From positions 30,433,102 to 30,497,101 of the forward strand of contig NC_041006.1 in NCBI RefSeq assembly GCF_004193775.1: 64,000 bases of DNA, read 5' to 3'. How positions within the stretch are numbered: position 1 is the first letter of the stretch; each line of letters opens with the position of its first letter. A model generated the notes under the pieces. It made no database searches. It was not told where the DNA came from and saw nothing but the letters and a program-made list of their open reading frames with translations. Source of the stretch: Glycine soja. Lineage: Eukaryota; Streptophyta; Magnoliopsida; Fabales; Fabaceae. Of the stretch, positions 46,725 through 58,374 are shown piece by piece. The position numbers were made by a program, and so were the translations under genes.

Positions 46725-47952
46725 CGGATCATGTTTTGCTGTGTATTTTGTTTTTTTTTGTTTTTTTTAGATTATACCTGAACCATGATTTTGTTCATAT
46801 TATTAGCTGGTTTGTGCTATTTAGTTGCTATTAAAAATTGCGTTTGTATGTAAATTGAAATTATATTTGGTGTGATTTATATATGCATTAGGATGTCTAA
46901 ATTGAATTGTTAGGATGTCTAAATGACTGTGTCCCTATTGTTGCCTTTCCAAACATTTGTGGACAAAATTATAAAGACTCCACTAAACCTAAAACTTTAC
47001 AACTGTGAATGTTAAAGATATGTACCTTTTGTACAAAGCTTAAACCTCATACAAGGGCATATACTATAGACTGTCACCATGTGCTTATTATATGTATGAT
47101 TGGAAGTTCAAAACATAAATTTCAGTCTAAAAATCTGAGTGTTAGGGGAAGAAGAACTCCTCAAATGGAGACACGCCATTAATTATATTTCGGTACTTGA
47201 TTCTAAATTTTTGTTAGTGACATTCTATATTCTAATCCCTCCACATATATCAGGTAAATGTGCATATGTGTACTTTGGTTAAATAATACTGACATCAATT
47301 CACGCGTGACAACATAATATAATGACAATTAAAAGTTATTAACACAAGTGATTTGATAGTTGAATCTTTTTAATTAAGATCTGGAGTTTGATCTTTGGCT
47401 TGATCATGAAATCACAATTAAAAGTATAATTTATCTTAAAGTGGATTAACGAGGTGAAACAAAGATAAATTGATTTCTAAAATAAGATGTCTTAAATACT
47501 TCATGGGAATTCTTTTGATATTGAAAACAAATTTTTCTAATTTGATACCTACACAATCTAAGCACTGTTATAAGCATGAGAATTCAAAGTTGATACCATA
47601 TGAGATAAGTAGAAACCGGTGAATCACAAACATGCCCATCAAATTGATTACATGCACCTTACCCATCCAATTGAGTGAAACAACATAAACTAAATTGTAT
47701 TAGTCGTGAAATGATACATTTGGACATAGTGGCATTAGAATTAGATATGAAGATATATCCTTGTTAACAAAAGGCCCTACAAAATATTCAACCTTACATG
47801 CAAATAAAGGTTTGAAAACTTAATTTGACCAAATTAGTAAGAAACATACAAAACATGTGTTTGAACAAATTTGTAATGACAAAGTTTTGTTACCAATTAT
47901 TTGAATATTTAATTTGACCGAAAAAAATAAATGTTCTTCATGATTTCAGATC

Positions 47953-50000
47953 ATGGTTAGAACATGAGGTTTAGGTCGTGCGTTAGGAGCTGGTAGAGGT
48001 AGAGGCATTAGTGAGGATGCGCATCAGGCTGATGTTCCTCGGCGTCACAAGCCTACTGCTTCAGCATGTAGGCAATGGGTTCGTTTGCATGAGGACGTCA
48101 CAGAGAGGCCTGAGGATGTGCCTCAGTTGCATAAGGATGTTCTTCATGTGTCTGATGCCACCCCAGAGATGACAGGCGCCGCCGATGCTGTTCAGACAGA
48201 GGGAGTGGCTACTGATGGGAGCTTGGGGTCACCTGCTACAGATGAGGGATTCCCCGGTGGACCACGCGACCCATCGATTTTGACCGATTTTGCTGAGCAT
48301 GTCGCACACAGCATCTGGAGTGGACAGGTACGTAGTTTTTAATGTTGACTAATTACATAAAAATTATTTGTAGTTGGATTGTTTTTTATATACACGTTAT
48401 TATAAATTGTTATTCAATTTAGGAACGACCCGATCTGAAGTTGGTCTCCCACGGTAGAAAAGTAGATAAAATTGGGAGACCAACGCTTGAGATCAAAGGC
48501 TTGATTGTTGGCACCGGATTGAGTCCACTGATAAGGTGTTCTATTATCACCACTGATCCTGGACTCATATCCGCCTTCGTCGAGAGGTGGCATCGCGAGA
48601 CTAGCACGTTCCATCTGTCAGTAGGCGAGTTGACGATCACGCTGGATGACGTGGCGTCACTCCTACACGTTCCCATCATTGGCGCGTTGCATACGTTCGA
48701 GCCGCTGGTTACTTCAGACGCGATTAGTCTACTGACGGAGCTTCTTGAGGTCAGTCATGAGGAGGCTACATTTGAGACCCGACAGGCTGGTGGGCCTCAT
48801 GTCCGGTTGGGTGGCTTCGGGACTTGTATGAGAGCTAGTGCAGGGCCAGACGATGGGTTGTAGCAGCCTGCACATATCTGCTCCACTTGGTGGGTTGTAC
48901 TCTTTTCGCCAACAAGAGTTCAACCCATGTACATGTCGTGCACCTGGAGGCTTTCAGGGACCTGGCCCAGGCAGGGGGATTCGCCTGGGGAGCGGCTGCA
49001 TTAGTCCACATGTACAAGCATCTGAACGATGAGTCGCAAGCCTCTACACGGCAGCTGGGCGATTATATTACACTTCTCCAGGTACGTATTATTACTGATA
49101 ATTTAAATTGAAGTAGCATTGAATCTCTTTTTTTTTATTGATGTTGACTATGTGTTTGTAGTGCTGGATATACGAGCACTTTCCTACAGTGCATACATCC
49201 GTCGTTCATGATGCTTATGATTAGGGGAGCCCACAGGCCTACAGGTAGCTTATGGGAGCCCCGTATCAGAGACGTCTGGATGCCCTGACTATGACTGACG
49301 TGTGCTAGATGCCCTATGCTGAGCACCGGGGAGTCAGGGGCTTTGACTTGATATGGTTGTACACCGGCCAACTCAGATGGGGTCAGATTGTGGTGTACGT
49401 TCGACCTGAGCGGGTTCTTCGACAGTTTGGCTACCTTCAGACGGTCCCTCCGCTGCCGGTTTGTGATTCTTTGACGGGTGATGATATAGATGACCGATGG
49501 CTGCATTTTTCAAACCATTTGGTGCCTTCAGGGGAGCTCTGTGTAGTTCCTGGACAGGTGGCGTCAGACTACATGGAGTGGTTTTTTCGGATATCGCACC
49601 CATTCGTCACGCGGACCGAGGAGACTGCTGCACTGAGACATCCGCCTCCCCCTCATGATGAGGAGTTCGTCGAGCCACCCATCCCCGAGGTTTCAGTCGC
49701 GACTGATCTTCCTACGCATTCAGTGGTAAGCATAACTTCTGTAGTTTTTCATAATTTAAATTTTTTACAAATGTGATACTGACTTTGTTATTTTGACTGT
49801 GACAGGTTCACTGCGAAGGATGTCAGCGGATGGCTGAGGATTTAGGAGCGATTGCTGAGGATTTGAAGCGGGTCATCAACCTCAGGATGGTCACTGAGGG
49901 AACTGACTTACATGACATCATGACTCATTGTATGAGGAGAGCTAGAGGTGACGCCGCAGATGGAAGTCTTAGGCCGCGCCAGAGTCGCCGCATAGATTAG
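47953..50000 (+). pseudogene. Plant mobile domain (MAIN-like) gene of the MULE, disabled
   Basis: Exons 47953-48327, 48423-49081, 49162-49725 and 49806-50000 have GT..AG introns. The domain is recognisable throughout: RPDLKLVSHGRKVDKIGRPT, FVERWHRETSTFHLSVGE, TLDDVASLLHVPIIGALHTF, GCTLFANKSSTHVHVVHLEA, WGAAALVHMYKHLNDESQAS, YVRPERVLRQFGYLQTVPPL and VPSGELCVVPGQVASDYMEW, with a terminal RRARGDAADGSLRPRQSRRI. PMD proteins occur in plant transposons and in host genes of the MAIN/MAIL type needed for silencing and genome stability. Breaks: TGA at codon 5, a one-base frameshift near 48810, and stops at about 48833, 49222, 49246 and 49306; at least the last is TAG in place of an expected Trp. The protein cannot be made whole. 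Confidence 0.88.
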
Positions 50001-50826
50001 GATTTATATTTTTATTGTACTTAAATTATTAATTTTAGTATTTGTTTATGTATGTCATAAAACACATTTACTTACATCATTTATAATTTATGTTTGTCTC
50101 TCTATAAATATATGGTTTGAAATTTAAATATAAACCATGCACATGAGTCACATTTATAATGGTATTTGAATATATAAAATAAAGAAGATAAAATAATTTA
50201 ACAAGGAGATAATATTATGAAAAGAAAAAAATTGTCATGTTGAAAATAATATGTTATTCCATTCATTCAAATATGGAAATAAAAAATAAAAATTATGACA
50301 TGACAATTTTATTAAAGAAAAAAATATGTAAAATAAACTTATTGTCATGTTGGAAAAATTAATTTATCCAAATTTTGGTCAAATTTGCTTTGTTATTAAA
50401 ATTTAATTTGTAATTTAAATGTTAAAATTTATAACTATTCTGAAATTATATAATTTAACCATATATATATGTACAAAATAAAAAAAGTTGGTTTTGGGCC
50501 TTTTAGAAACATGCCTAAATACCTATGTTCGGGCTTTTTTTAAAATTATGTGGGAGCCGCTTGAGACTGTCCAGGGCCGCTATTTGGCATGTTTGCACGT
50601 CAAGGAACCCAAAAAAATAAAGCAGCGCCCCGTTCCATCGAATCGCACCTCAAACCGAGGCACCAAAAATAAAAAAAGTTGGTTTTCGGCCTGTTAGAAA
50701 CATATAACTAGCATTCAGTTCAACACAAATATAACAATTTGACACACTAACATTTGTTCACGGAACAATTCATTAATTACATGAACATAAATCCAATGTA
50801 AATATAGATACATAAATATTACAAGT

Positions 50827-53805
50827 TCAATGTCCGCTTAGGTCTACATGCGTTGTATTAATTGTCATTAGGCTTAAGTAGTGTTGCATTCTACCTACAT
50901 ATGCAGTTGGCCATTGTTTTGCCTCCAGATACGAATTGCTTGACCACAACAACACCATAGGCGGTAAGGGACAACGATCTTTCAGATAAACTTGTTGTAA
51001 GTGAAATTACAATAATAACTTAAACAAACAAACCAACTCATTCAATAATTGAAATTATTTGAGTAAACGAATTTTCAATGGACCTGAACAAAATGACTGC
51101 CAAACACATGACTGACGCATATCATGCAGTGCGTAGCAGAATCGGCCGGTGGTCGACTTTTGAGAGGAAAAAATGTGAAGCTCTATTGTCGTGACAACGA
51201 TACAAGGATTACATTATATCTTGACGCAATTACATATCCATATCCGTTATATCCATCCATTTGTCCATACTAACCTAAATCACAAAACAAATACACGTGT
51301 CACTCATGTAAACATTATTTATATAAATAAAAAGCATAAAACACATACCTTGGATAACCCATCCTCGTGTAGGGACAACCTCAGTTGTTCATATCTCTCT
51401 GTGCCACCAAAGATCTTTATGTAGTCTTGCGACTATTTGCCAAGTTCTTTAATCAATTCGTTACGCATCATGGCTCAACACTCTTCTCCCATACCTAACA
51501 AAGCGGAAACTGACCGATATCCACAATTACCATCCGCTTTCACATCAACAACATCCTCAATGAAACCATGCATAAATGGCAAAAATTGATCCAACATGGG
51601 GATCATCCTTGCTGGCTTCGGTGGTTCAAAAGATGATGCACTGGGTCTGATTGAGGTGTTGCTGTTTTGAACCGAATGATAAGCATCAACATACTCCCAA
51701 TAAGATGGATCACGCTTTGTCGATCTTTCGCTTCTTTTCATTACCTTTTTCGGGGCACCTTTCGTCTTAACCTTTGTTGGAGGAGGGCACATAGAGGTCT
51801 CATTGGGAAACGTGAATTCTCGGAGTTTACTCTTGAAAGTAACTTTCCCGCAAACATCAAGTTCCTCGAATCTTTTATATATTTTATCCATCTCTTCCTT
51901 GATGCTCACTTCGGCCTCACATAGCCCCTAGTCTGAAAAATTAAGTATCCTCCAGTACATATGGACTACATCCAGTGGGATGCTGCCACCATCATACCTT
52001 TGTAGCTCGCATGCACAAGGAAGACCTAGCGTGGTTCTCAAGACACACCCACAAGAACACAAATTGTCTTTCAAATGACATACGCGCTCAAACTCAACCG
52101 AAATTTCATTTAAAGCGTACCTTGACACCATTCCCAGAAGCCTCTTGTATAAGGTTTTCTTAAAAACATGACCAACGACATTCGTACTTGTTTCGAATGA
52201 TGCTCTAATTTCAGTGTGTTGCAGCGTCATCATGTTGTTCATTGCATCCCAAACACTACAGAGGTCTCCAACGCTATTTTGTAATACCCTTTTCAAAGAC
52301 CAATGAGCAGATTCAACCCTACATTTAAAACACACAACAGACAAGACAAATTAATAACAATAATGTTCCAAACAATCATTAAAAGAAACTTGACTAAAAT
52401 AATAAAACATTTAAATACTTATTTGTTGTTGTGTTGCCTAGGTGCATCACCTTATTCGTCCAGGCCATGATAGATTTCTCCTTGTGTGGGACAATCCATG
52501 TCTCACAAACGTAGTCAACGAACATTGGCCACGGGGAACACACTACTTGAAACCTTTGAAGGTGCTCAGGGAAATCCTGTTCCGAAGGACAATCTACCAG
52601 GTTACCCCAGCTATCCATTACGTAGTCCCAGGCATTCTTCTGACCAATTAGCAATTTGCACATTGCCTTCACATTCTTGTCTATGTGAAACCTGCACAAC
52701 AAATTCTTACACTTCAAAAACACAACTTTCACAGCATTCATCAGGGCTAGGTCTCTGTCTGTGACAATAACAACAGGAAGGCGATCGTTTCTTAAAAAAA
52801 GGCCTCGAAACCGTTCCAATGCCCATACAAGATTGTTCACGCGCTCACCCTCCAGATATGCAAACCCAGCAGAGAAAGTCATCCCGGTTGGTGTCACCCC
52901 CACAATGTCAAGCAATGGGAGCCTGTACCTATTTGTTTTGTAGGTACTGTCTATCAAAAAAACAAGATGACATGCGTTACATAACTTAACTGCATCTGGG
53001 TGACACCAAAACAAATCACACACCACATCTTCATCCTTCAATCTATGCCAATGAATGTATTGGTCACATTCAAGGAGCCTCATTAGGTGTTGCATTTCAG
53101 TGTCATCTCCTCTGATTGAAGAATGATATGCACTTCTTGCATTGTACATTTGTTTGATTGTGGTGCAACTGCTGCTGTTGTGCTCCTTCAACGTTAGCAG
53201 GATGTTTCTTGGTTTCACATTCGACTTCGTCATATCAGCAATGATATTCTTCTCATCATCTGTCAATCTCCCAGCATATGGATGTCCAACTAAGGTCTTC
53301 GCCAATTCATGGTTGTGAATCCTACATATCAGTTTCACCGCCCAACCTTCATCTTCATGCACTGGTTTTCCATGAATCTTAAAGGGACAACCACATTTTC
53401 TAGTGCCTGTGTCTCTTCTAACAAATTCTTTCTTCCTACACTTGTACTTACCGCTCCTTTCACACCCAATTAACACAAATGAAGTTCTTCCTCTACTACC
53501 AGTATATGTATCAGACCTCATAATTACTGCAACAAAACCATTTTCATGGGCAACCGTTCGAACCCACTTCAAAACATCTTCTCAGATTGCAAAGACCTAG
53601 GACACAACCACGACATATTAATTTTTACACAAATCATACATTACACCAAACAACTAAAACTGATCGACATGATTACCTGAGAAGTATTAAAAGCATCTGA
53701 ACAATCAACATGCGTTTCATTCACACCACAATCTTGTTCATCTTGAAAATCCATATCAACTTCTTCGGACATCGCACTGTAATATGCCCATTGATCTTCG
53801 TCCAT
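50827..53805 (-). pseudogene. MULE transposase fused to SWIM and OTU-protease domains, disabled
   Basis: Minus-strand exons: 53677-53805 (MDEDQWAYYSAMSEEVDMDF), 52419-53596, 51349-52318, 51084-51274 and about 50827-50991. Domains in order: an N-terminal zinc-binding FAR1/WRKY-GCM1-like part (RKCGCPFKIHG, CRIHNHEL); a MULE DDE domain with both Asp motifs (FLIDSTYKTNRYRLPLLDIV, VIVTDRDLALMNA); and a SWIM-like finger CSCGCVLRTTLGLPCACEL, with Cys at the usual His. An OTU cysteine-protease domain follows: DVKADGNCGYRSVSALLGMG with the catalytic Cys, then FGSHFVQV with the likely catalytic His. Stops: TGA 53582-53584, TAG 51928-51930, TGA 51475-51477, TAG 51433-51435, TAG 51183-51185. The acceptor of the last exon reads AA where AG is expected if my frame is right. 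Confidence 0.88.
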
Positions 53806-54172
53806 CTTAATTCAAACTATAACTATCACCTGATTCAACATTCAACTAAATAATTTGAACAATACAACAACCCAAAAAAATTTACAAACTATGAATATCA
53901 AACTAATTCAACATTTGACAACCTCACACAAATATTTAATCTACATATACATCAATATTTTAACAACAACCAAATTCAACTTTTAATTACATAATTTCAA
54001 AATTATAACCTACAAAGTTCATTTAACCAAAAAATACTTCAACCTAGGCAAAAAAATCAACACTTCAACCAACAAATATATTTTTATGTTTCACATAAAT
54101 TACAAATAAAATTAACCAAAATAACATTCAAAATAATCTTAAAACTAAAAAATCATAAAACGAATTACTCCA

Positions 54173-54494
54173 CGGAAGAAAATTTCTTCCGCAGTTGAGA
54201 TTACAACTGCGAAAGAATACTTCTTCCGTGAGTGCTCGCGAAAAATGTCTTCCGCGAGTCTCCACGGAAGAAGCAGTCTTCCGCAGTTGTAATGTCAATA
54301 GCGGAAGAAACCTTCTTCCGTGGAGTCTCGCAGAAGACATCTTCCGTGAGCACTCACGAAAGAAGCTGTCTTCCGCAATTGACATTACAACTGCGGAAGA
54401 AAGCTTTTTCCGTGGAATCTCACGGAAGATGTCTTCCGCGAGACTCCACGGATGAAGTTTTTTTCTTTCGCAGTAGTAATATCACTGGCGGAAG
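54173..54494. repeat. Right subterminal CTTCCG/CGGAAG array
   Basis: CTTCCG occurs at 54186, 54223, 54249, 54278, 54315, 54341, 54370 and 54432, roughly every 26-37 bp with one longer gap. CGGAAG occurs at 54173, 54265, 54302, 54394, 54423 and 54489. The array mirrors the left one at a similar distance from the element end. Overlapping open frames (54128-54690) are by-products. Confidence 0.9.
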
Positions 54495-54804
54495 AAAATT
54501 TCTTGCGTCGAATCTGAAACGCTTACACCATTCTACTACCCAAAATAAACAAACAAACACAGAAAAGCAGCTATGTACCTTAGTTGATAAATATCACACC
54601 AAAGCAGAGCACAAGCACAACCACCACGGAGAAATATCGCACAGCACAAGCACCACAACGAAGAAAACGCAGAAAGAAATCATGAAATAAAAAAAGCAGC
54701 TTTTTATAAAAGAAAAACATTCAGGGGCATTTTTGGGTTTTTTTAAAAATTGATGGGTGCACCAGCAGTGTTGCTGGGTGCCCCTAGCAATTCCCTAATG
54801 AGTT

Positions 54805-57378
54805 GATCCAGTGGTGCTACGTTCTCCCTTCTTCTCTACTAGTTTTGTTTAGAAAAAAAAATTATACATGAAAGTTGGGTGATAAAATATACAATTTAGT
54901 CTTTATAATAACTATAGTAAAAATCTACTAACCATAAAGAAAAAAAACTTTGTTTGCTTATCATGACATTGGTATGTAAAAATTTATGATTAATTTCTGT
55001 TAAGGACCGTGAGTACATACAAGATATATATTTTTCTCTTAACATGATATATTTCATATCCAAAAACTATGATTTGAATATAAAATAACTTAGTTAAGAG
55101 ACATAAATCATTACCACTTATGTTAATCTTATAATTGAATAACAGTATAAAATTATTTTTATATTAGTGCAAGACAATTAACCTCTTTTAATGTTCAAAT
55201 TTCAACTTATTCAAACATTAAAATAAAAAAAAAAAACAATTTTCACCAAGAAGTTATACTACTATTAACATGTAATATTTATTATTTGTGTTATTTATGA
55301 GTATAAAAATATGTGTATGTAATATAAATATACTATTATTGAATATTTATTTATAGTTTAAAATATTTACATATTAAGGATCTTTATTTATCGTTTTACC
55401 TTAGGTTCATAGAATGTCGGGACAGGATTCGGAGTTAAAATGATTGCTGCTTTTAAGTGCAAAATTTTTTGCAATTAATACATACTAGCGTACAATACAA
55501 TTAGATTACTAATTCCTTAATTTCAGGACATAAAATCTAATAAGATATCAATCAATTCATCTAGCATGTAACTTTCAAATCCATCCATCCTTAAAATATA
55601 ATCCTTCGTCAAGGATTGCCTTCGATTTTCATGAATATCAGTTTCAAAGGACAGAGGAAAAGGCTAAAGAAGATCAAATTTATATTCTTGTATCATCATA
55701 TCAACTTTGACTCAAAGCCAAGTGACAACGAGGACAAGAGACAATAGCTGAGAACCCAACTTCAAAATTTTCGAAGTTCAAGCTAATAGTTGAAAACATT
55801 AACTAAATTTGACACAAGGCACTCAATACTTCAAGTTTAGATTTGATTGTGGAACATGTTCAAACGTAATCCTTTTATTTAAATAGGCGAATCTAAGCTT
55901 AAGATTAACTTGTTTAAAATATTATGTGTGAATTTGATTTATTTTATTATCTATGATTTATTTTTTATTATTTTTATATTGAATTGTTTTTTAAGTATAT
56001 TTAATTTATATTTTTTAGACATTTCTATATTAGAAATAAAAGGAAAAGTAAAAAATAGAACATAATTGGTGTCAATAAAGATTACTTAAGGGATTATAAA
56101 AAGAAAAAATGGTAAAGTTTCAATCATAAATATGGTTTGCATTTTTTAAGATGACCGATAAGCATTCGTTTAAAATATAACTCTTGAAACTTAGAGTTTA
56201 AAATATATGTATTGATAAAATTAAAAACTGTGGTAGAATAAAATCATAAAATATATGTATTAACCGTGTAAAAAATATTTATATTACCGACGAATCAGAA
56301 ATCATATTAGAGATGACTTTTTTAAATGTCAATAAAAATATCATATATCATAATTTTTTATTAATTAGCCATGTAAAATCTATTACCATTAACAATACAT
56401 GTTCTATTTACTCATAAAATTATACTACTATAAATAAATATGAATTTAATCAAAATATACGAACGAGTTAAAAGTTTTTTACATTAATTATCATCAAATC
56501 ATAGATTTTCTTGTATGAAGTTCACTACTTTTTATAATATGTACTTTAAAAATTCATTTTTGAGTTGACTATTGTTGAATTGACAATGTAAAAATTTGTA
56601 TAGTAATGATATAATATATGAAAATTAAACTCTATGAATAAAATCACGTATTTTAAAATATTTTATATATGAGATATTTCTCTTATTCATATTTGACTAA
56701 TTAAAAAAATTCATTTGATTTCAAATTTAAATTTATTTAAAATAGTAAGTTCACTAATTTTTATAATATGTCCTTTAAAAATTCATTTTTAAGCTGACTG
56801 TTGTTGGATTCACATTCACGATGTAAAATTTTGTATAGTAATAATATAACATATAAAAATTAAATTCTATGAATAAAATCACATATTTTAAAATATTATA
56901 TACATGATATATTCTTTTTATTCATACATTATTATCAAACACCTAACAAATACAAGTTGTGTCCAACCTCAATGGAGAGTACTAGAGGTAAGATGGTTAG
57001 CACAACAATCCAACCCTAGCCCCAATCAATAGGCAAAAATGATGATCACAATCTCTTCTAGCTGTTGTTCATGCATTTTAGCTCTCAAAAGCCCTCAAGG
57101 TTATCTAATATTCGTAAAAGATGTAAATAAAACTCATGATAAACTAAGAATGAATTTTACAAAGAATAGAGATGTATATATAACTTCTTAAAGATATCTG
57201 CACGAAAAGGTATACCATGACCATGGTAAGAAGTGACGTTGAAGCCTTAGGCTATTATGGATTGGCCATGACACTCTTGGTTAATCACAACCCTTATGAA
57301 TTGACCCCTCTTAGTTTACCATGGCCCTCATAAGTTGACCATAGCTATTGTTAGATCTTAATGTTGTTCTAGAGGGTT
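54805..57378. other. Intergenic, no gene seen
   Basis: AT-rich. It contains the diverged tandem duplication at 56519-56935 and otherwise no supported feature. Confidence 0.45.
56519..56935 (+). repeat. Diverged ~180-bp tandem duplication
   Basis: The first copy (56519-56694) and the second (about 56749-56935) share TTTATAATATGT, CTTTAAAAATTCATTTTT, GTATAGTAATGATATAA/GTATAGTAATAATATAA and CTATGAATAAAATCAC in order. A ~55-bp spacer separates them. Confidence 0.75.
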
Positions 57379-57383
57379 GTTAT

Positions 57384-58280
57384 TGTAACATTCCTGATTT
57401 TTTACTTCTTAGCGGCTTTCACACTATGACACTTCATGTGGTGACACTTCACTCAACATCCTTGTTGGTCAGAACCCTCCACAAGTTAAAATCCTTCGAA
57501 AGTAACCCTTTCCGAGACCTCGAAAATCAGTTATGTCTACTTCAAAGATCAATGACTGACCCCACAAATCAACACAAGACTTTTAAGCATGCTTTGTTCT
57601 CACTCACACGCTTTCTGGGAAACTCCACGAAATCTCACTCATCCCATAACTACTCCAAGCCAAGTACACTTAACTATGTAGTTCTTAAGTGATAGGCCAT
57701 TGAAAAGTAGATGCATCGTGTTGGTATAAGTAGTACCAATTAATTCTTTTAAGTCATTCTCAGTTGTACAGTCTCATACATGCACAATCTTTAGATCTTT
57801 CTCATTATGGTGTGATTCAATCAGGATGTTACATGCCCACTAGCTTCTGTCTGGTTCATCCTCAAACCACACCGTGTTAAGAGAGATGTCTGTTCTAATA
57901 CCGTTTGTAACATCCCTAATTTTTTACTTCTCAACAACTCTTATACTAAGAACTTCACGCAATGACACTTCACTTAATATTCTTATTGGTCAGAATTCTT
58001 CACTAGTCAAAATCCTTCGTAGGTAATCCTTTCCTAAACCTCGAAAATTAGCTCTATTTGCTTCGAGGATCAATGACTGATCCCACAAACCAACACAATA
58101 TTTTTCAACGTGCTTTGTCCTTACTCACTCACTTTATGGGAAGGTTCCCAAAAGGTCACCCATCACATAACTACTCAAAGCCAAGCACGCTTAACTATAG
58201 AATTCTTAAGTAATGAACTATCGAAAAGTATATACATCTTGTTGGTATAAGTAGTATCAATTAATTCATTCAAGTCATCA
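57384..58280 (-). mobile_element. Cassandra-like TRIM retrotransposon with 5S-like LTRs
   Basis: Two direct repeats of about 377 bp (57384-57762 and 57906-58280) start TGTAACAT and end near TCA. They flank a ~143-bp spacer with no coding capacity. On the minus strand the right LTR is followed by CGGTATTAGAACAGAC, close to the initiator-Met PBS TGGTATCAGAGC. Each LTR contains, on the minus strand, sequence clearly like 5S rRNA: AGTTAAGCGTGCTTGGC and GATGGGTGACC in the right LTR, more decayed in the left. LTRs carrying 5S rRNA sequence are the defining trait of Cassandra. No target duplication is clear. The frame at 57348-57692 is not a gene. Confidence 0.85.
58128..58250 (-). pseudogene. 5S rRNA-like segment in the right Cassandra LTR
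   Basis: On the minus strand the order TATACCAACA, then AGTTAAGCGTGCTTGGC, then GAGTAGTTATGTGATGGGTG and ACCTTTTGGGAA follows plant 5S rRNA. The internal control region (AGTTAAGCGTGCTTGG) is the best-kept part. It is part of a retroelement and not an rRNA gene. A more diverged copy is at about 57600-57735. Confidence 0.8.
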
Positions 58281-58293
58281 TTCTGCAAAAATC

Positions 58294-58374
<81 letters not shown>
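58294..58374. repeat. (ATT)27 microsatellite
   Basis: About 27 uninterrupted trinucleotides start 13 bp after the Cassandra LTR edge. The minus-strand frame at 58175-58378, with a long Asn run, is its translation and not a gene. Confidence 0.95.

Larger units (their letters stand above)
45972..54795. mobile_element. Near-complete 8.8-kb PMD/OTU Mutator-like element
   Basis: Flanked by perfect 9-bp repeats TAATGAGTT at 45963-45971 and 54796-54804. The ends (GGGCGTTGCTAGGTGCACCC left; GGGAATTGCTAGGGGCACCC right, reverse complement) match over ~80 bp, including a second TTGGTGCACCCAGCAATT block and ACCCAAAA-TACCC. Inside are a plus-strand plant-mobile-domain gene and, convergent to it, a minus-strand transposase with SWIM and OTU domains. 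Arrays of CTTCCG/CGGAAG motifs lie a few hundred bases inside each end. Both genes are disabled by stops, so this copy is not autonomous, but the structure is complete. Confidence 0.95.

Noticed and set aside
46328..46834. Overlapping Arg/Ser-rich frames on both strands
   Set aside because: They are produced by the CTTCCG/CGGAAG array in the MULE and are open in several phases at once.
54128..54690. Overlapping frames on both strands
   Set aside because: Same cause as on the left side of the MULE: they follow the subterminal repeat array.
57600..58250. 5S rRNA genes
   Set aside because: The sequences are too diverged and lie in both LTRs of a TRIM element, not in a 5S tandem array.
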